A DNA stretch of 64,000 nucleotides from Microbacterium sp. (GTDB lineage: Bacteria > Actinomycetota > Actinomycetes > Actinomycetales > Microbacteriaceae). Positions 1 to 11,287 of this stretch are shown piece after piece. A model generated the notes under the pieces. That model was given only the letters and a program-made list of their open reading frames with translations, was not told the DNA's origin and ran no database searches. The DNA is taken from the NCBI GenBank assembly GCA_019510305.1, contig JAEKKN010000024.1:62001-126000 (forward strand), given 5' to 3'. The position numbers and the translations under genes are program-made. The first letter of the stretch is position 1; each line of letters begins with the position of its first letter.

Positions 1-419
1 GCGAGCTCGCACATGATGCGCACGCGCGCAGCCGGGTCGATGTTGCCGATCGGCACCGAAGCGAGTTCACCGAAGCCCAGATCGTTGAGCCAGCGCCGGG
101 CGTGCAGAGGCGTGGCGCCGCGCCCTGCGAACATGAGCTCCTCGCCGACGACGCCTGCGAGAGCGATGTCGGCGTGCGGGTCGCTGACATCGGGGGCGTC
201 GACGAGCGCGATCGTGCGTCGCAGCAGGCGATTGTCCGTGGCTCCGTCGATCGTGACCCGCCCGGTCGCCGGCTTCATGCGCCCGCTCGCGATCAGACCG
301 AGCACGGTCGGCCGCTGTTCGGTCTCTGCGATCGCGTAGCGCACGGCGCCGGTGTGGAACTCGAGGCTCGTGGTGGGCAGCGCGCGGCCTTTGCTCACGT
401 CATGCAGTGCGACTCTCAT
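1..419 (-). CDS. Degenerate ABC-transporter-like ATPase, partial
   Basis: Reads leftward from ATG at 417-419 and leaves the window at base 1, so about 139 N-terminal residues are seen. The beginning (MRVALHDVSKGRALPTT) and the stretch GRMKPATGRVTIDG resemble an ABC ATP-binding domain, whose usual text there is 'SGxxxPxxGxVxxDG'. The place where a Walker A loop (GxxGxGKS/T) should stand reads AETEQRPTVLGLIASG, with no Gly-Lys-Ser/Thr. It overlaps the TetR stop by four bases (ATGA), so the two are translationally coupled. Known pattern: small TetR-regulated export loci of Actinobacteria often carry such an ATPase-like protein with a YhgE/Pip-type membrane protein; whether that follows here is outside the window. 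Family call is inference from partial sequence. Confidence 0.55.
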   Translation of the reverse strand, partial: MRVALHDVSKGRALPTTSLEFHTGAVRYAIAETEQRPTVLGLIASGRMKPATGRVTIDGATDNRLLRRTIALVDAPDVSDPHADIALAGVVGEELMFAGRGATPLHARRWLNDLGFGELASVPIGNIDPAARVRIMCEL

Positions 420-1036
420 TCGGCGTCCTCCGCAGCGACGATCTGAGGGTGCGCGGCGAGCAGCTCGTCCGCTTCGCGCCACGATAGTCCGGCGATGCTC
501 AGCACGGCGCGGACGGCGACGTTCGCGGCTTCGGAACTCGCCGCGTCGGTTCGTGAGATGACCGTGCGCGCCATCTCCTCGATGAGTCGCGCGAGGGTGG
601 GGGCGGCGAGATCGGTGCGGAAGCTCCCGTCGTCCTGACCGCGACGGGCGAGGTTCGCGACGGTGCGGCGCAGCGGCGCGAGCGCTTCGGCTGTGTGCTC
701 GACATGCGCCTCGTCGAGAGCCAGGGCTGCGGCGACCTGCACGTGCGCGGCTTCACGCCAGAGCAGTGCGGCCAGACGGGCGAGTGCGAGGCGGCTGTCG
801 TCGTCGGTCACAGACTCGGCGATCGTGTTGAATCGCTTGGCTCCGCTCGAGATGAGCTCGCGGATGAGGGCGTCTCGGTCGTCGAAGTGGCCGTACAGGG
901 TGCGGCGGGACAGGCCGGCGTTGCGGGCGATGACGTCGACGGAGGCATGGGGGTCGTTCGCGAGGGCGGAGCGGGCGGCGGACAGGATGCCGGCGCGGTT
1001 CTCGACGGCATCGCGGCGGGGTGCACGAGTGGTCAT
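416..1036 (-). CDS. TetR/AcrR family transcriptional regulator
   Basis: 206 residues. The N-terminal DNA-binding domain (about residues 12-58) has the canonical TetR helix-turn-helix, ending SLSRRTLYGHF-like (AGLSRRTLYGHFDDRD), followed by an all-helical ligand domain as usual for the family. It is first in a leftward pair with the ABC-like gene and overlaps it by ATGA, so it probably represses its own operon in response to a small molecule. The upstream region 1037-1118 carries an AT-richer stretch (tttacgtatagtgcacatgcgtgtgcaa read on the plus strand around 1044-1071, with partial dyads GTGCACATGCG/TGTGCA) that could be its operator. The ligand cannot be told from sequence. Confidence 0.85.
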   Translation of the reverse strand: MTTRAPRRDAVENRAGILSAARSALANDPHASVDVIARNAGLSRRTLYGHFDDRDALIRELISSGAKRFNTIAESVTDDDSRLALARLAALLWREAAHVQVAAALALDEAHVEHTAEALAPLRRTVANLARRGQDDGSFRTDLAAPTLARLIEEMARTVISRTDAASSEAANVAVRAVLSIAGLSWREADELLAAHPQIVAAEDAE

Positions 1037-1118
1037 GGCACCATTTTACGTATAGTGCACATGCGTGTGCAAGATAACTCGGAATGTTCACAGCATCCGG
1101 TCCGCGACCCATCACACA

Positions 1119-1190
1119 TCGGGGGGCGACACGCCAGATCGGGGGACGGAATCGCGAAACGATCCCCCGATGTGGCGTGTCGCCCCCCGA
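1119..1190. repeat. Long imperfect palindrome, copy A of a dispersed repeat
   Basis: Two 28-nt arms (1119-1146 and 1163-1190) pair at 27 of 28 positions around a 16-nt loop. The arms contain GACACGCCAGATCGGGGGA. Almost the same element is found at 57966-58031, also with a 16-nt loop, and both copies continue with CCGAAGTGG on the same side. This copy lies beyond a separate perfect hairpin (1219-1256) that already serves as terminator of argG, so it is not needed for that role. It resembles a REP/MITE-like intergenic palindrome. Confidence 0.8.
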
Positions 1191-1218
1191 AGTGGAAGAG
1201 GGGTGGGGCAGGAACCCA

Positions 1219-1256
1219 GAGGGGGCGGATGCTGACTGCGCAGCATCCGCCCCCTC
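1219..1256 (-). terminator. Terminator of argG
   Basis: Perfect 16-bp inverted repeat (1219-1234 and 1241-1256, GAGGGGGCGGATGCTG) with a 6-nt loop, placed 14 bases after the argG stop on the minus strand. No U-tract follows, as is common in high-GC actinobacteria. Confidence 0.75.
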
Positions 1257-1269
1257 AGAGAAGCAGGCG

Positions 1270-4680
<3,411 letters not shown>

Positions 4681-4693
4681 AGAAAGGCCATCC

Positions 4694-5485
4694 GTGTCCG
4701 CATCACGCCCGACCGTCCACTGGATCTACGCACACCCCCAGGAGAACTCGTTCAACGCCCGGCTGTTCCGCGACGGGGTGGACGCGCTGTCGCGCGATCA
4801 CGATGTGGAGACGACCGACCTCTACCGCCAGCGGTTCGACCCCGTGCTCGCGGCTCCGGATCTGGGCGACCCGCAGGGGAGAGACGGCAACGTCGTCGAC
4901 CTCATGGGCGAGGCACATGCCGAGGGGCGGGTGCCGTCGGATGTGAGCGAGGAGCAGCGCAAGCTCCAGGCCGCCGATCTCGTCGTGCTGCAGTTCCCGC
5001 TGTGGTGGTACGGACCCCCGGCGATCCTCAAAGGGTGGTTCGATCGCGTGCTGACCAACGGGTTCGCCTACGGCCCGGTCGACCCGCACACCGGTCTGCC
5101 GCTGCGCTACGGCGACGGCCTGCTCGCCGGGCGCCGTGCCCTCGTGATCGTGACGGCAGGTGAAGACGAGCGTTCCATCGGAGAGCGGGGCGTGAGCGGA
5201 GACCTGGACTCGCTGCTGTTCCCGCTCACGCATGGCACCCTCTGGTACACCGGGATCGAGCCGCTCGACCTGCACGTCGTTCACGACGCCGACGGATTGG
5301 AGTCGGCGGGGGTCGATCACGAGAGCGTGCGGTTGGTCGAGAGGCTCTCCGGCATCCGCGACGAATCGCCGAGCAGCCCGTTTCGCCGACTCCGCGACGG
5401 CGAGTACCACGGCACCCGAGCGCTCCGAGCGGATCTGCTTCCCGGTCGCACCGACCTCGGCATCCACCGCGTCACGATCGACTGA
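4694..5485 (+). CDS. NAD(P)H-dependent flavodoxin-like oxidoreductase (MdaB/NQO1 type)
   Basis: 263 residues, start GTG 4694 with AGAAAGG upstream. Flavodoxin-2 fold: N-terminal 'VHWIYAHPQENSFNARLF' is the FMN/FAD phosphate-binding strand-loop (HPxxxSFN), 'DLVVLQFPLWWYGPPAILKGWFDRV' is the signature QFPLWWxxxPAxLKGWxDRV of NQO1/MdaB quinone reductases, and 'GFAYG' follows as expected. These reduce quinones by two electrons in the cytosol, avoiding semiquinone radicals. Co-directional with the MFS gene (13-base gap) and under the divergent HxlR regulator, so it probably belongs to a quinone/electrophile detoxification operon. Substrate not defined. Confidence 0.85.
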   Translation: MSASRPTVHWIYAHPQENSFNARLFRDGVDALSRDHDVETTDLYRQRFDPVLAAPDLGDPQGRDGNVVDLMGEAHAEGRVPSDVSEEQRKLQAADLVVLQFPLWWYGPPAILKGWFDRVLTNGFAYGPVDPHTGLPLRYGDGLLAGRRALVIVTAGEDERSIGERGVSGDLDSLLFPLTHGTLWYTGIEPLDLHVVHDADGLESAGVDHESVRLVERLSGIRDESPSSPFRRLRDGEYHGTRALRADLLPGRTDLGIHRVTID

Positions 5486-5492
5486 ACGACAC

Positions 5493-5534
5493 ACGGCGGG
5501 AACACGCGCTGAACGGCGCGCGTGTTCCCGCCGT
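5493..5534 (+). terminator. Hairpin terminator after the flavoprotein gene
   Basis: Perfect 17-bp inverted repeat ACGGCGGGAACACGCGC (5493-5509) with its complement at 5518-5534 around an 8-nt loop, 8 bases after the stop codon. The rest of the gap up to 5742 shows no further gene. Confidence 0.8.
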
Positions 5535-5755
5535 CGGGCCCTAGACCGCTTCCACGAGCAGCACGAAGGCCAGGCCAGAGTGCCGGAAGCTGCAGGCGCT
5601 GCTGACCTGACTGCCCGGGTCGGATGACGGCCCGACCCGCCGCCCGGCGGCTTCGCGGGGGCGGATCGGGCGTGAGTGGCGGGTTATCCTCGTGCCCGAG
5701 GTGACGCATGCTGGCGGGACGCCGCGCTCGGGCGGCGTCGACGAAGGAGTTGCTG

Positions 5756-6724
5756 ATGACCGACACGCTGGCGCGACCGCCATTCGATCCCGAACTCGAG
5801 GCGGCGCTTGCGCTCGTCGGAGATCACATCCCGCCGACGCTCACGGCGGAGATGATCCCGCTCATGCGACAGATGCCGATGGCCGGTCAGGACGAGATCT
5901 TCCAGCTGCTCGCCGATCGCGGCTTCGTCTGGCGCGACGTGATGATCCCCGGTCACGATGCCGGCGACATCGTCGTGTCCGTGATCGAGAAGGACGGCCG
6001 TACCGGAACCGGCCCTGGGTTCTTTCACACTCACGGCGGCGGCATGATCCTCGGCAACCGCTGGTTGGGCGTGACCGCGTTCCTCGATTGGGCCGAGCGG
6101 TTCAACGGCGTGATCGTGACGGTGGAGTACCGACTCGCCCCCGAGTTCCCCGACCCCTACCCGGTCGAGGACTGCTACGCGGCGCTCGAGTGGACCGCCG
6201 AGCACACCGACGACCTCGGCATCGATCCGTCCCGGATCCTGATCGGCGGTGGCAGCGCCGGCGGAGGTCTCGCCGCGGGCACCGCCCTCCTCGCCAGGGA
6301 TCGCAGCGGTCCCGGCCTGATCGGTCAGCTTCTCATCTACCCGATGCTCGACGACCGCGACGAGACCGTCTCGACTCGTCAGATCGACGGCGTCGGAGTG
6401 TGGGACCGAGGATCCAACATGACCGGATGGACCGCGCTGCTCGGCGAGCGCCGCGGCAAGGAGGATGTGTCGATCTACGCCGCCCCGGCGAGGGCGACCG
6501 ACCTCTCTGGTCTCCCGCCTGCGTTCATCGACTGTGGCAGCGCCGAGGTCTTCCGCGATGAAGACGTCGCCTATGCCAGCAAGCTGTGGGAGGCCGGGGT
6601 CCAGGCCGAGCTGCACGTGTTCGCCGGCGGGTTCCACGGGTTCGACAGCTTCGCGCCGCATGCGTCTGTCTCACAGGCCATGCTTGCGGCGCGCGACAAC
6701 TGGGTGAACCGCCTGCTCGGCTGA
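5756..6724 (+). CDS. Alpha/beta hydrolase fold-3 esterase (HSL family)
   Basis: 322 residues; ATG 5756 chosen because AAGGAG (5743-5748) precedes it, over an upstream ATG at 5708 without such a site. The hormone-sensitive-lipase family signatures are all present: oxyanion motif HTHGGGM (around residue 95), nucleophile elbow GGGSAGGG (near 163), acid-bearing 'DCGSAEVFRDED' and the catalytic His in 'GGFHGFD' close to the end. Likely a cytosolic carboxylesterase acting on short acyl esters; no signal peptide. Neighbours give no pathway. The substrate is unknown. Confidence 0.85.
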   Translation: MTDTLARPPFDPELEAALALVGDHIPPTLTAEMIPLMRQMPMAGQDEIFQLLADRGFVWRDVMIPGHDAGDIVVSVIEKDGRTGTGPGFFHTHGGGMILGNRWLGVTAFLDWAERFNGVIVTVEYRLAPEFPDPYPVEDCYAALEWTAEHTDDLGIDPSRILIGGGSAGGGLAAGTALLARDRSGPGLIGQLLIYPMLDDRDETVSTRQIDGVGVWDRGSNMTGWTALLGERRGKEDVSIYAAPARATDLSGLPPAFIDCGSAEVFRDEDVAYASKLWEAGVQAELHVFAGGFHGFDSFAPHASVSQAMLAARDNWVNRLLG

Positions 6725-6730
6725 TCCGCC

Positions 6731-6760
6731 CCTACGGGGTCGCGGGATCGACCCCGTAGG
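6731..6760 (+). terminator. Perfect hairpin between hydrolase and regulator genes
   Basis: CCTACGGGGTCG at 6731-6742 and its exact complement at 6749-6760 with a 6-nt loop, 7 bases after the hydrolase stop. Serves as terminator; because it ends 15 bases before the next gene's ATG it could also act as a regulator-binding dyad for that gene. Confidence 0.65.
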
Positions 6761-6775
6761 GTGGAATCCCGCGCG

Positions 6776-7774
6776 ATGGAGCCCGACATGCAAGATCTGC
6801 TGGGGCGGCTCACCGCCCTCGACCCGGATGCGAGCGAGACGCTCAAGGTCGTCTCGTACTTCGACGCGCTCGTCGCCCGGTCGGTGGGCGCGGAGAGCAT
6901 GCTTCGCGGTGCGGCGCTGCTCAGCGGCGCGACCGTCGGGCACCGCGAGGGCCGCCAGACCACGCGTGTGCGGGCGGACGGGATGCGGATCGATCCCGCG
7001 GATGTGTCGGACGGCTGGTCGATGCGCGAGAGCGGATCGGATGCGGTCGTCTGGATCGAGCGCGACGGCGATCCGCACACGAACGACGCCATGATCCTCG
7101 AACGGCTCGCGCTGGCTCTGGGCATCATCCGCGCGCGGCGGACCGTCGGGCCGGAGAGCGCGGTCGAGTTGGCGATCAGTGCGTACGCGAGTGTACAAGA
7201 GCGCGCGAGCGCCCTGGCGCGGCTGCGATTCGGCGACGGACCTCTGGTGGTTCTGGCCTCTCCGCCTGATCCGGCGCCCGGTGCCCAGCATCCGTCGGCC
7301 GTCGTCGCCACCCGCCATGGGCTGACGAGAGCAACCATCGTGCCGTCCGGAACCGAGCCGCGATCGCCCTGGCCGGTCGGAGTCGACCTCCGTCTCGGCG
7401 TCGGCGTTGAAGGACTCGCCCCGGCATCGTGGTCGTCGGCGCTCATCGCCGTCCGCCTCACGAGTGCCGCGGATCCCGTCGTCGACGCCGCCGACATCGG
7501 CGCGGCCCTGATCGTGGCCGAGGCCGCAGAGGGCAAGCCGCTGCATCCGGATGCCGAAGTCCTCGGGAGCCTCGACGCACGCACCCTCGAACTGCTCGAC
7601 GCCGTGGCCGAAGAGCGCAGCGTGCGCGCCGCGGCGGTGCGTCTCGGCCGCCACCACTCGAGCGTGCAGGAGAAGCTCACAGCTCTGATCGAGGTGCTCG
7701 GCTACGACCCACGCGCCTCGCGGGGCCGCACCCGCTACGCGCTCGCGCGCATGCTGCTCACCCTCGCCCGCTGA
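6776..7774 (+). CDS. Helix-turn-helix protein, CdaR/PucR-like C-terminus
   Basis: 332 residues from ATG 6776 (GTG 6761 and ATG 6788 are alternatives; 6761 abuts a hairpin). The C-terminal 70 residues 'LDARTLELLDAVAEERSVRAAAVRLGRHHSSVQEKLTALIEVLGYDPRASRGRTRYALARMLL' form a helix-turn-helix of the PucR/CdaR C-terminal kind: AAAxxLGRHHSSVQEKL, then a G-x-R-x-R-Y-A-L-A helix. The N-terminal 260 residues are not recognised; they contain no transmembrane segment. Probably a transcriptional regulator, maybe of the upstream hydrolase. Target and signal unknown. Confidence 0.6.
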   Translation: MEPDMQDLLGRLTALDPDASETLKVVSYFDALVARSVGAESMLRGAALLSGATVGHREGRQTTRVRADGMRIDPADVSDGWSMRESGSDAVVWIERDGDPHTNDAMILERLALALGIIRARRTVGPESAVELAISAYASVQERASALARLRFGDGPLVVLASPPDPAPGAQHPSAVVATRHGLTRATIVPSGTEPRSPWPVGVDLRLGVGVEGLAPASWSSALIAVRLTSAADPVVDAADIGAALIVAEAAEGKPLHPDAEVLGSLDARTLELLDAVAEERSVRAAAVRLGRHHSSVQEKLTALIEVLGYDPRASRGRTRYALARMLLTLAR

Positions 7775-7810
7775 GCGGGCGCAGGCGGGCGAGCCGCCCG
7801 CACCCCATCG

Positions 7811-7886
7811 CGAGAATAGGTCAACCGCGCCAGGGGAGGATACCTGTCGGCATCCGTCCTGTTCTCGTGCGGTTGACCTATTCTCG
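7811..7886. terminator. Perfect 18-bp inverted repeat with 40-nt spacer, convergent gap
   Basis: CGAGAATAGGTCAACCGC (7811-7828) is repeated in exact inversion at 7869-7886. It lies between two convergent genes (stops at 7774 and 7936) and may end transcription from both sides. The spacer is longer than in a normal intrinsic terminator and carries a weak internal pairing (AGGA/TCCT), so a cruciform or small mobile-element origin is possible. Confidence 0.6.
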
Positions 7887-7935
7887 GGAGACGGCGAGAG
7901 CTCGGGAAGGCTCGGGATGCGTGGAGCTCGCAGGC

Positions 7936-8910
7936 TCAGACCTGCCGGAGCCGCCCCGCTAGCCAGGCCGCCTGGCGCTGCCAGTGCACGCCCTGCCCGC
8001 CCTCGTGCTCGTTGAACGGGTACTCGATCACCTCGGCGCCGCCGAGATGGTGGTTGGCCGCCGCGTACACGGTCGACGGCGGGCAGATCGGGTCCATCAG
8101 GGCGACCGAGTAGAGCGCGGGAGCGGTGGCGCGGGCTGCGAAGTTCACGCCGTCGAAGTACGACAGCGTGCGGTACGTCTGGTCGACCGCGTCGCGGTGC
8201 ACCGACAGGTAGCGGACGATCTCCTGATACGGGTCCTTGTCGGTCAGCCCGACCGCGCGCTCGAAATGGCACAGGAACGGCACGTCGGGCATGACGCCGA
8301 CCAGGCCCTCGCTGAGGCCGGCCGCGGCGATCGCTATACCGCCGCCCTGGCTGCCGCCGGTGACCGCGATCCGTGCGGCGTCGACGCCGTCGAGCCCACG
8401 CACAGCATCGATGAAGAGCGCGGCGTCGGTGAACACGCGCCGGTAGTAGTACTGCGCAGGGTCGTCGATGCCGCGGGTCATGAAACCGGGCGTCGAGGCT
8501 CCGGTGCCGTGCGGGTCGGGCGTGCCGCCTCCGGTGCCCCACGAGCTGCCCTGGCCGCGCGTGTCCATGAAGGCCCAGGCGTATCCGGATGCCGCCCACG
8601 CGAGACGCTCGTGCGGCAGGCCACGACCGCCGCCGTATCCGTTGAACTCGACGACGGTCGGCAGGGGCCCTGTAGCGCCGGCGGGCACCACGAACCAGCC
8701 ACGGACCGCGTCTCCGCCGAAGCCGCTGAAGGAGACGTCGTACACCTCGACCAGTGAGAGCGGCGAGTCGATGCGAGTCAGCGTCGGCGGCTGCGCGACC
8801 GCCCGTGACTCCGCGAGCGTGCTCCGCCAGAACTCGTCGAAGTCCTCAGGCGCCGAGACCTCGGGATGGTAGGAGCGCAGCTCTGCAGGGGGCAGGTCGA
8901 AACGGGGCAT
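7936..8910 (-). CDS. Acetylxylan esterase / cephalosporin-C deacetylase family
   Basis: 324 residues, the usual length for carbohydrate esterase family 7. Motifs in order: RGQG ('DTRGQGSSWG'), the nucleophile elbow GGSQGG, the catalytic Asp in 'ALMDPICPPSTVYAA', and the catalytic His in 'NEHEGG'. These cytosolic alpha/beta hydrolases remove acetyl groups from short xylo-oligosaccharides and similar acetylated molecules. No signal peptide, consistent with an intracellular enzyme. It is convergent with the HTH gene at 6776 and stands alone; manA on the same strand is 111 bases upstream. Confidence 0.93.
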   Translation of the reverse strand: MPRFDLPPAELRSYHPEVSAPEDFDEFWRSTLAESRAVAQPPTLTRIDSPLSLVEVYDVSFSGFGGDAVRGWFVVPAGATGPLPTVVEFNGYGGGRGLPHERLAWAASGYAWAFMDTRGQGSSWGTGGGTPDPHGTGASTPGFMTRGIDDPAQYYYRRVFTDAALFIDAVRGLDGVDAARIAVTGGSQGGGIAIAAAGLSEGLVGVMPDVPFLCHFERAVGLTDKDPYQEIVRYLSVHRDAVDQTYRTLSYFDGVNFAARATAPALYSVALMDPICPPSTVYAAANHHLGGAEVIEYPFNEHEGGQGVHWQRQAAWLAGRLRQV

Positions 8911-9021
8911 GACGGTCGATCTCCAGGGTTCATCCGGGGTGATGGTGTGAAGGTTCAGGCCGAGCGTATCGGAGCGCCGGCGCCGTAGAGCGGCAGGTGC
9001 CCGAGGCCAGAGCTGGGGGCC

Positions 9022-10173
9022 TCAGGCGCCTGCGGCGAAGAAGAGCCGGCCCTCGCCCTCGACGTGAACGCGCGCCGCGCGCGCGATGAGAACCGCGCGC
9101 CCTCGTGGCACGTCGATCGTGGCGTCGCCGGATGACAGGCTGAACGCGCCCTCGGTGCACAAGGCGACCGCGGCGCCGGCGAGGTCGAGCTCGCCGGTGC
9201 TCGTGCATTCGTAGAGCACGAAGCCGGGAGCATCGTCGGGTGCGCCTGGGCGGAAGACGCGGATGCCGTCGCCTGCGGGCGACGCGTCGAGGCGCGGGTC
9301 GCCGCCCTCTCGAGCGTCGAGCACCCGGCCGAGCTCGTCGGTGTCGATGTGCTTGGGCGTGAGTCCGCCGCGGAGCACGTTGTCGCTCGGTCCCATCAGC
9401 TCGATCCCCGAGCCGCGGAGGTAGGCGTGGATGTTCCCGGCCGGCAGCCACAGCGCCTCGCCCGCCCGCAGCGTCACGTGCTGCAGCATGAGCGCACCGA
9501 GGATGCCGGGGTCGCCCGGGTGGGCCTGCGCGATCGGCCGCAGCACGGCGAATCGGTCGTCGGCCGCACCGACCTCGGTGACTGCAGCGACAAGAGGAGC
9601 GATCCGCTCGTCACCCGACAGCAGCCACAGAAAGGCGGAGCGGATGCCGTCGGCATCCGCCAGCAGTTCGCTCCAGGCCTGCAGCGCTGACCCGTGATCC
9701 GGGCCGATCGCCGCCGAGAGCGCCTCAAGGTCGGACTGCACGTCGGCGACCGGACGGAACCCGCAGAGGGCCTCGAATCCGTCGTACAGCGCCACGATCA
9801 TCTCGGGCTTCGAGTTCGGGTCTCGGTAGTTGCGGTTCGGGGCGTCGACAGGGATCCCGAGTTCGTTCTCGCGCGCGAACCCCTCCTGCGCCTGCGCGGT
9901 GCTCGGGTGCGCCTGCAGCGACAGCGGTTCGGCGGCGCAGAGGATCTTGAGCAGGAACGGCAGACGCACGCCGGTTGCCCGCTCCCATTCGTCGAGGGTC
10001 TGCCACGGGGCATCGCCGACGACGCGGCTCGGCGCCGCCGGATGAGCGCCCAGCCACAGCTCCGCTTCGCGGAGACCGGTCGGGGCGGTGCCGCGCACGT
10101 GCGCGACCCCGTCGATCTCTCCCCAGGCGTAGTCGCGTGGGGTGTTGTCGATCTCCCAGAAGACGGCGGTCAT
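9022..10173 (-). CDS. manA: Mannose-6-phosphate isomerase, class I
   Basis: 383 residues. Converts fructose 6-phosphate and mannose 6-phosphate in the cytosol, feeding GDP-mannose synthesis. Zinc ligands and active-site motifs are visible: 'LSLQAHP' (Gln and His), 'NSKPEMIVAL' (Glu), 'AGNIHAYL' (His) and the signature 'SDNVLRGGLTPKHID' with the catalytic Arg. Its ATG overlaps the stop of the upstream BadF-type kinase (ATGA), and its ribosome site GGAGGTGA lies inside that gene, so they form a coupled sugar-phosphate pair: kinase first, isomerase second. Confidence 0.97.
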   Translation of the reverse strand: MTAVFWEIDNTPRDYAWGEIDGVAHVRGTAPTGLREAELWLGAHPAAPSRVVGDAPWQTLDEWERATGVRLPFLLKILCAAEPLSLQAHPSTAQAQEGFARENELGIPVDAPNRNYRDPNSKPEMIVALYDGFEALCGFRPVADVQSDLEALSAAIGPDHGSALQAWSELLADADGIRSAFLWLLSGDERIAPLVAAVTEVGAADDRFAVLRPIAQAHPGDPGILGALMLQHVTLRAGEALWLPAGNIHAYLRGSGIELMGPSDNVLRGGLTPKHIDTDELGRVLDAREGGDPRLDASPAGDGIRVFRPGAPDDAPGFVLYECTSTGELDLAGAAVALCTEGAFSLSSGDATIDVPRGRAVLIARAARVHVEGEGRLFFAAGA

Positions 10174-11114
10174 GCCGTCACCTCCTTCTCAGTGCGGACG
10201 AGCTCGGCCAGGCGTCCTCTCAGCGGATGGTCGGACGCGAGTTCGACGAGGGCGTCCACTCCGTCGAGGCCGGTCCCGACCGGGGGTGCGAAGCGCACCG
10301 CGGGACGCGCGGCGCGCACCGCCGCCTCGAAGGCGCTGCGGATGAGGTCGGAGCGCAGCACGCCGCCGATCGCGCCGACCGCTGCATCGGCGGGAGCAGC
10401 GGTCGTCTGCAGGGCGGACGTCACCGACAGCGCGAGCTCGGCGGCGGCCTGCTCGCAGATGCGTCGAGCGATGGGATCGCCCTCGGCCGCGAGCGTCGCG
10501 GTCGGGGCGGCGAACGACGCGACGAGCCGCACGCGGTCGGAGTCCGCCTGCAGCGAGGTGTATGCGCCCTCGAGGTCGGGCCAGCGCTCGCGGACCAGCG
10601 GCGTGAGCGCGGTCGCCTCGCCGCGCCCGTCGTACGCGCGCATCACAGCATCCAGCGCTTCGCGACCGATCCAGTAGCCGCTGCCCGCGTCGCCCATGAT
10701 GTTCCCCCAGCCGTCGACGCGCACGGCGGAACGGGGCCCGACGCCGAGCGTGACGACGCCGGTGCCGACGGCGATCACCGCTCCCTGGCGGTCGCCGAGA
10801 ACGCCGAGGAACGACGTCACCGAGTCGTGGGCGACGATCACTCGGCGCGAGTCCGCGAGTGCCGGGTGGCGGAGCAGCGATTCGGCCTCGGAGTGGACGT
10901 CGGTGACTCCCGAGACGCCGATCGCGACGGTGTCGGGAGCCGCTCCGGCCGCCTGAGACAACCGCTCGGCGGTCTCAGCCAACTGCGCTGCGAGCGGCCT
11001 GTCGGTCAGCACGCCGGGCAGAAGATCGTCATGCGTCGAGCCGTCGGAGCCGTGCAGTCGCACCTTGGTGCCGGTCTGTCCGGCGTCCATCGAGAGGAGG
11101 GCGAGGGTGCTCAT
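10170..11114 (-). CDS. BadF/BadG-type sugar kinase (N-acetylglucosamine kinase-like)
   Basis: 314 residues from ATG at 11112-11114, preceded by AAGGA; a longer open frame exists but lacks support. ASKHA-fold motifs: phosphate-1 loop 'MDAGQTGTKVRL', 'AIGVSGVTD', phosphate-2 'IAVGTGVVTLGV', and 'GDAGSGYWIGREAL' typical of the BadF/BadG/BcrA/BcrD ATPase family that includes eukaryotic GlcNAc kinase and bacterial glucosamine kinase. Coupled by a 4-base overlap to manA. Probably phosphorylates an amino sugar or hexose; exact substrate not determinable. No membrane segment. Confidence 0.8.
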   Translation of the reverse strand: MSTLALLSMDAGQTGTKVRLHGSDGSTHDDLLPGVLTDRPLAAQLAETAERLSQAAGAAPDTVAIGVSGVTDVHSEAESLLRHPALADSRRVIVAHDSVTSFLGVLGDRQGAVIAVGTGVVTLGVGPRSAVRVDGWGNIMGDAGSGYWIGREALDAVMRAYDGRGEATALTPLVRERWPDLEGAYTSLQADSDRVRLVASFAAPTATLAAEGDPIARRICEQAAAELALSVTSALQTTAAPADAAVGAIGGVLRSDLIRSAFEAAVRAARPAVRFAPPVGTGLDGVDALVELASDHPLRGRLAELVRTEKEVTA

Positions 11115-11287
11115 CGGCGTTCCTTCGTCTGCGAAGCCCGCCGGGAGCGGCCGGGCGTATGACAGCGTAGGACGTCCACGATGTGCGGCAAAGCCGGATC
11201 CCGGTTTGGCGACCTGATCGGCATGGCAATCGACCCCGGAGCGCGGTCGCCTACCGCCCTGACATCGGCTCGACTCCGGCACCGTGC

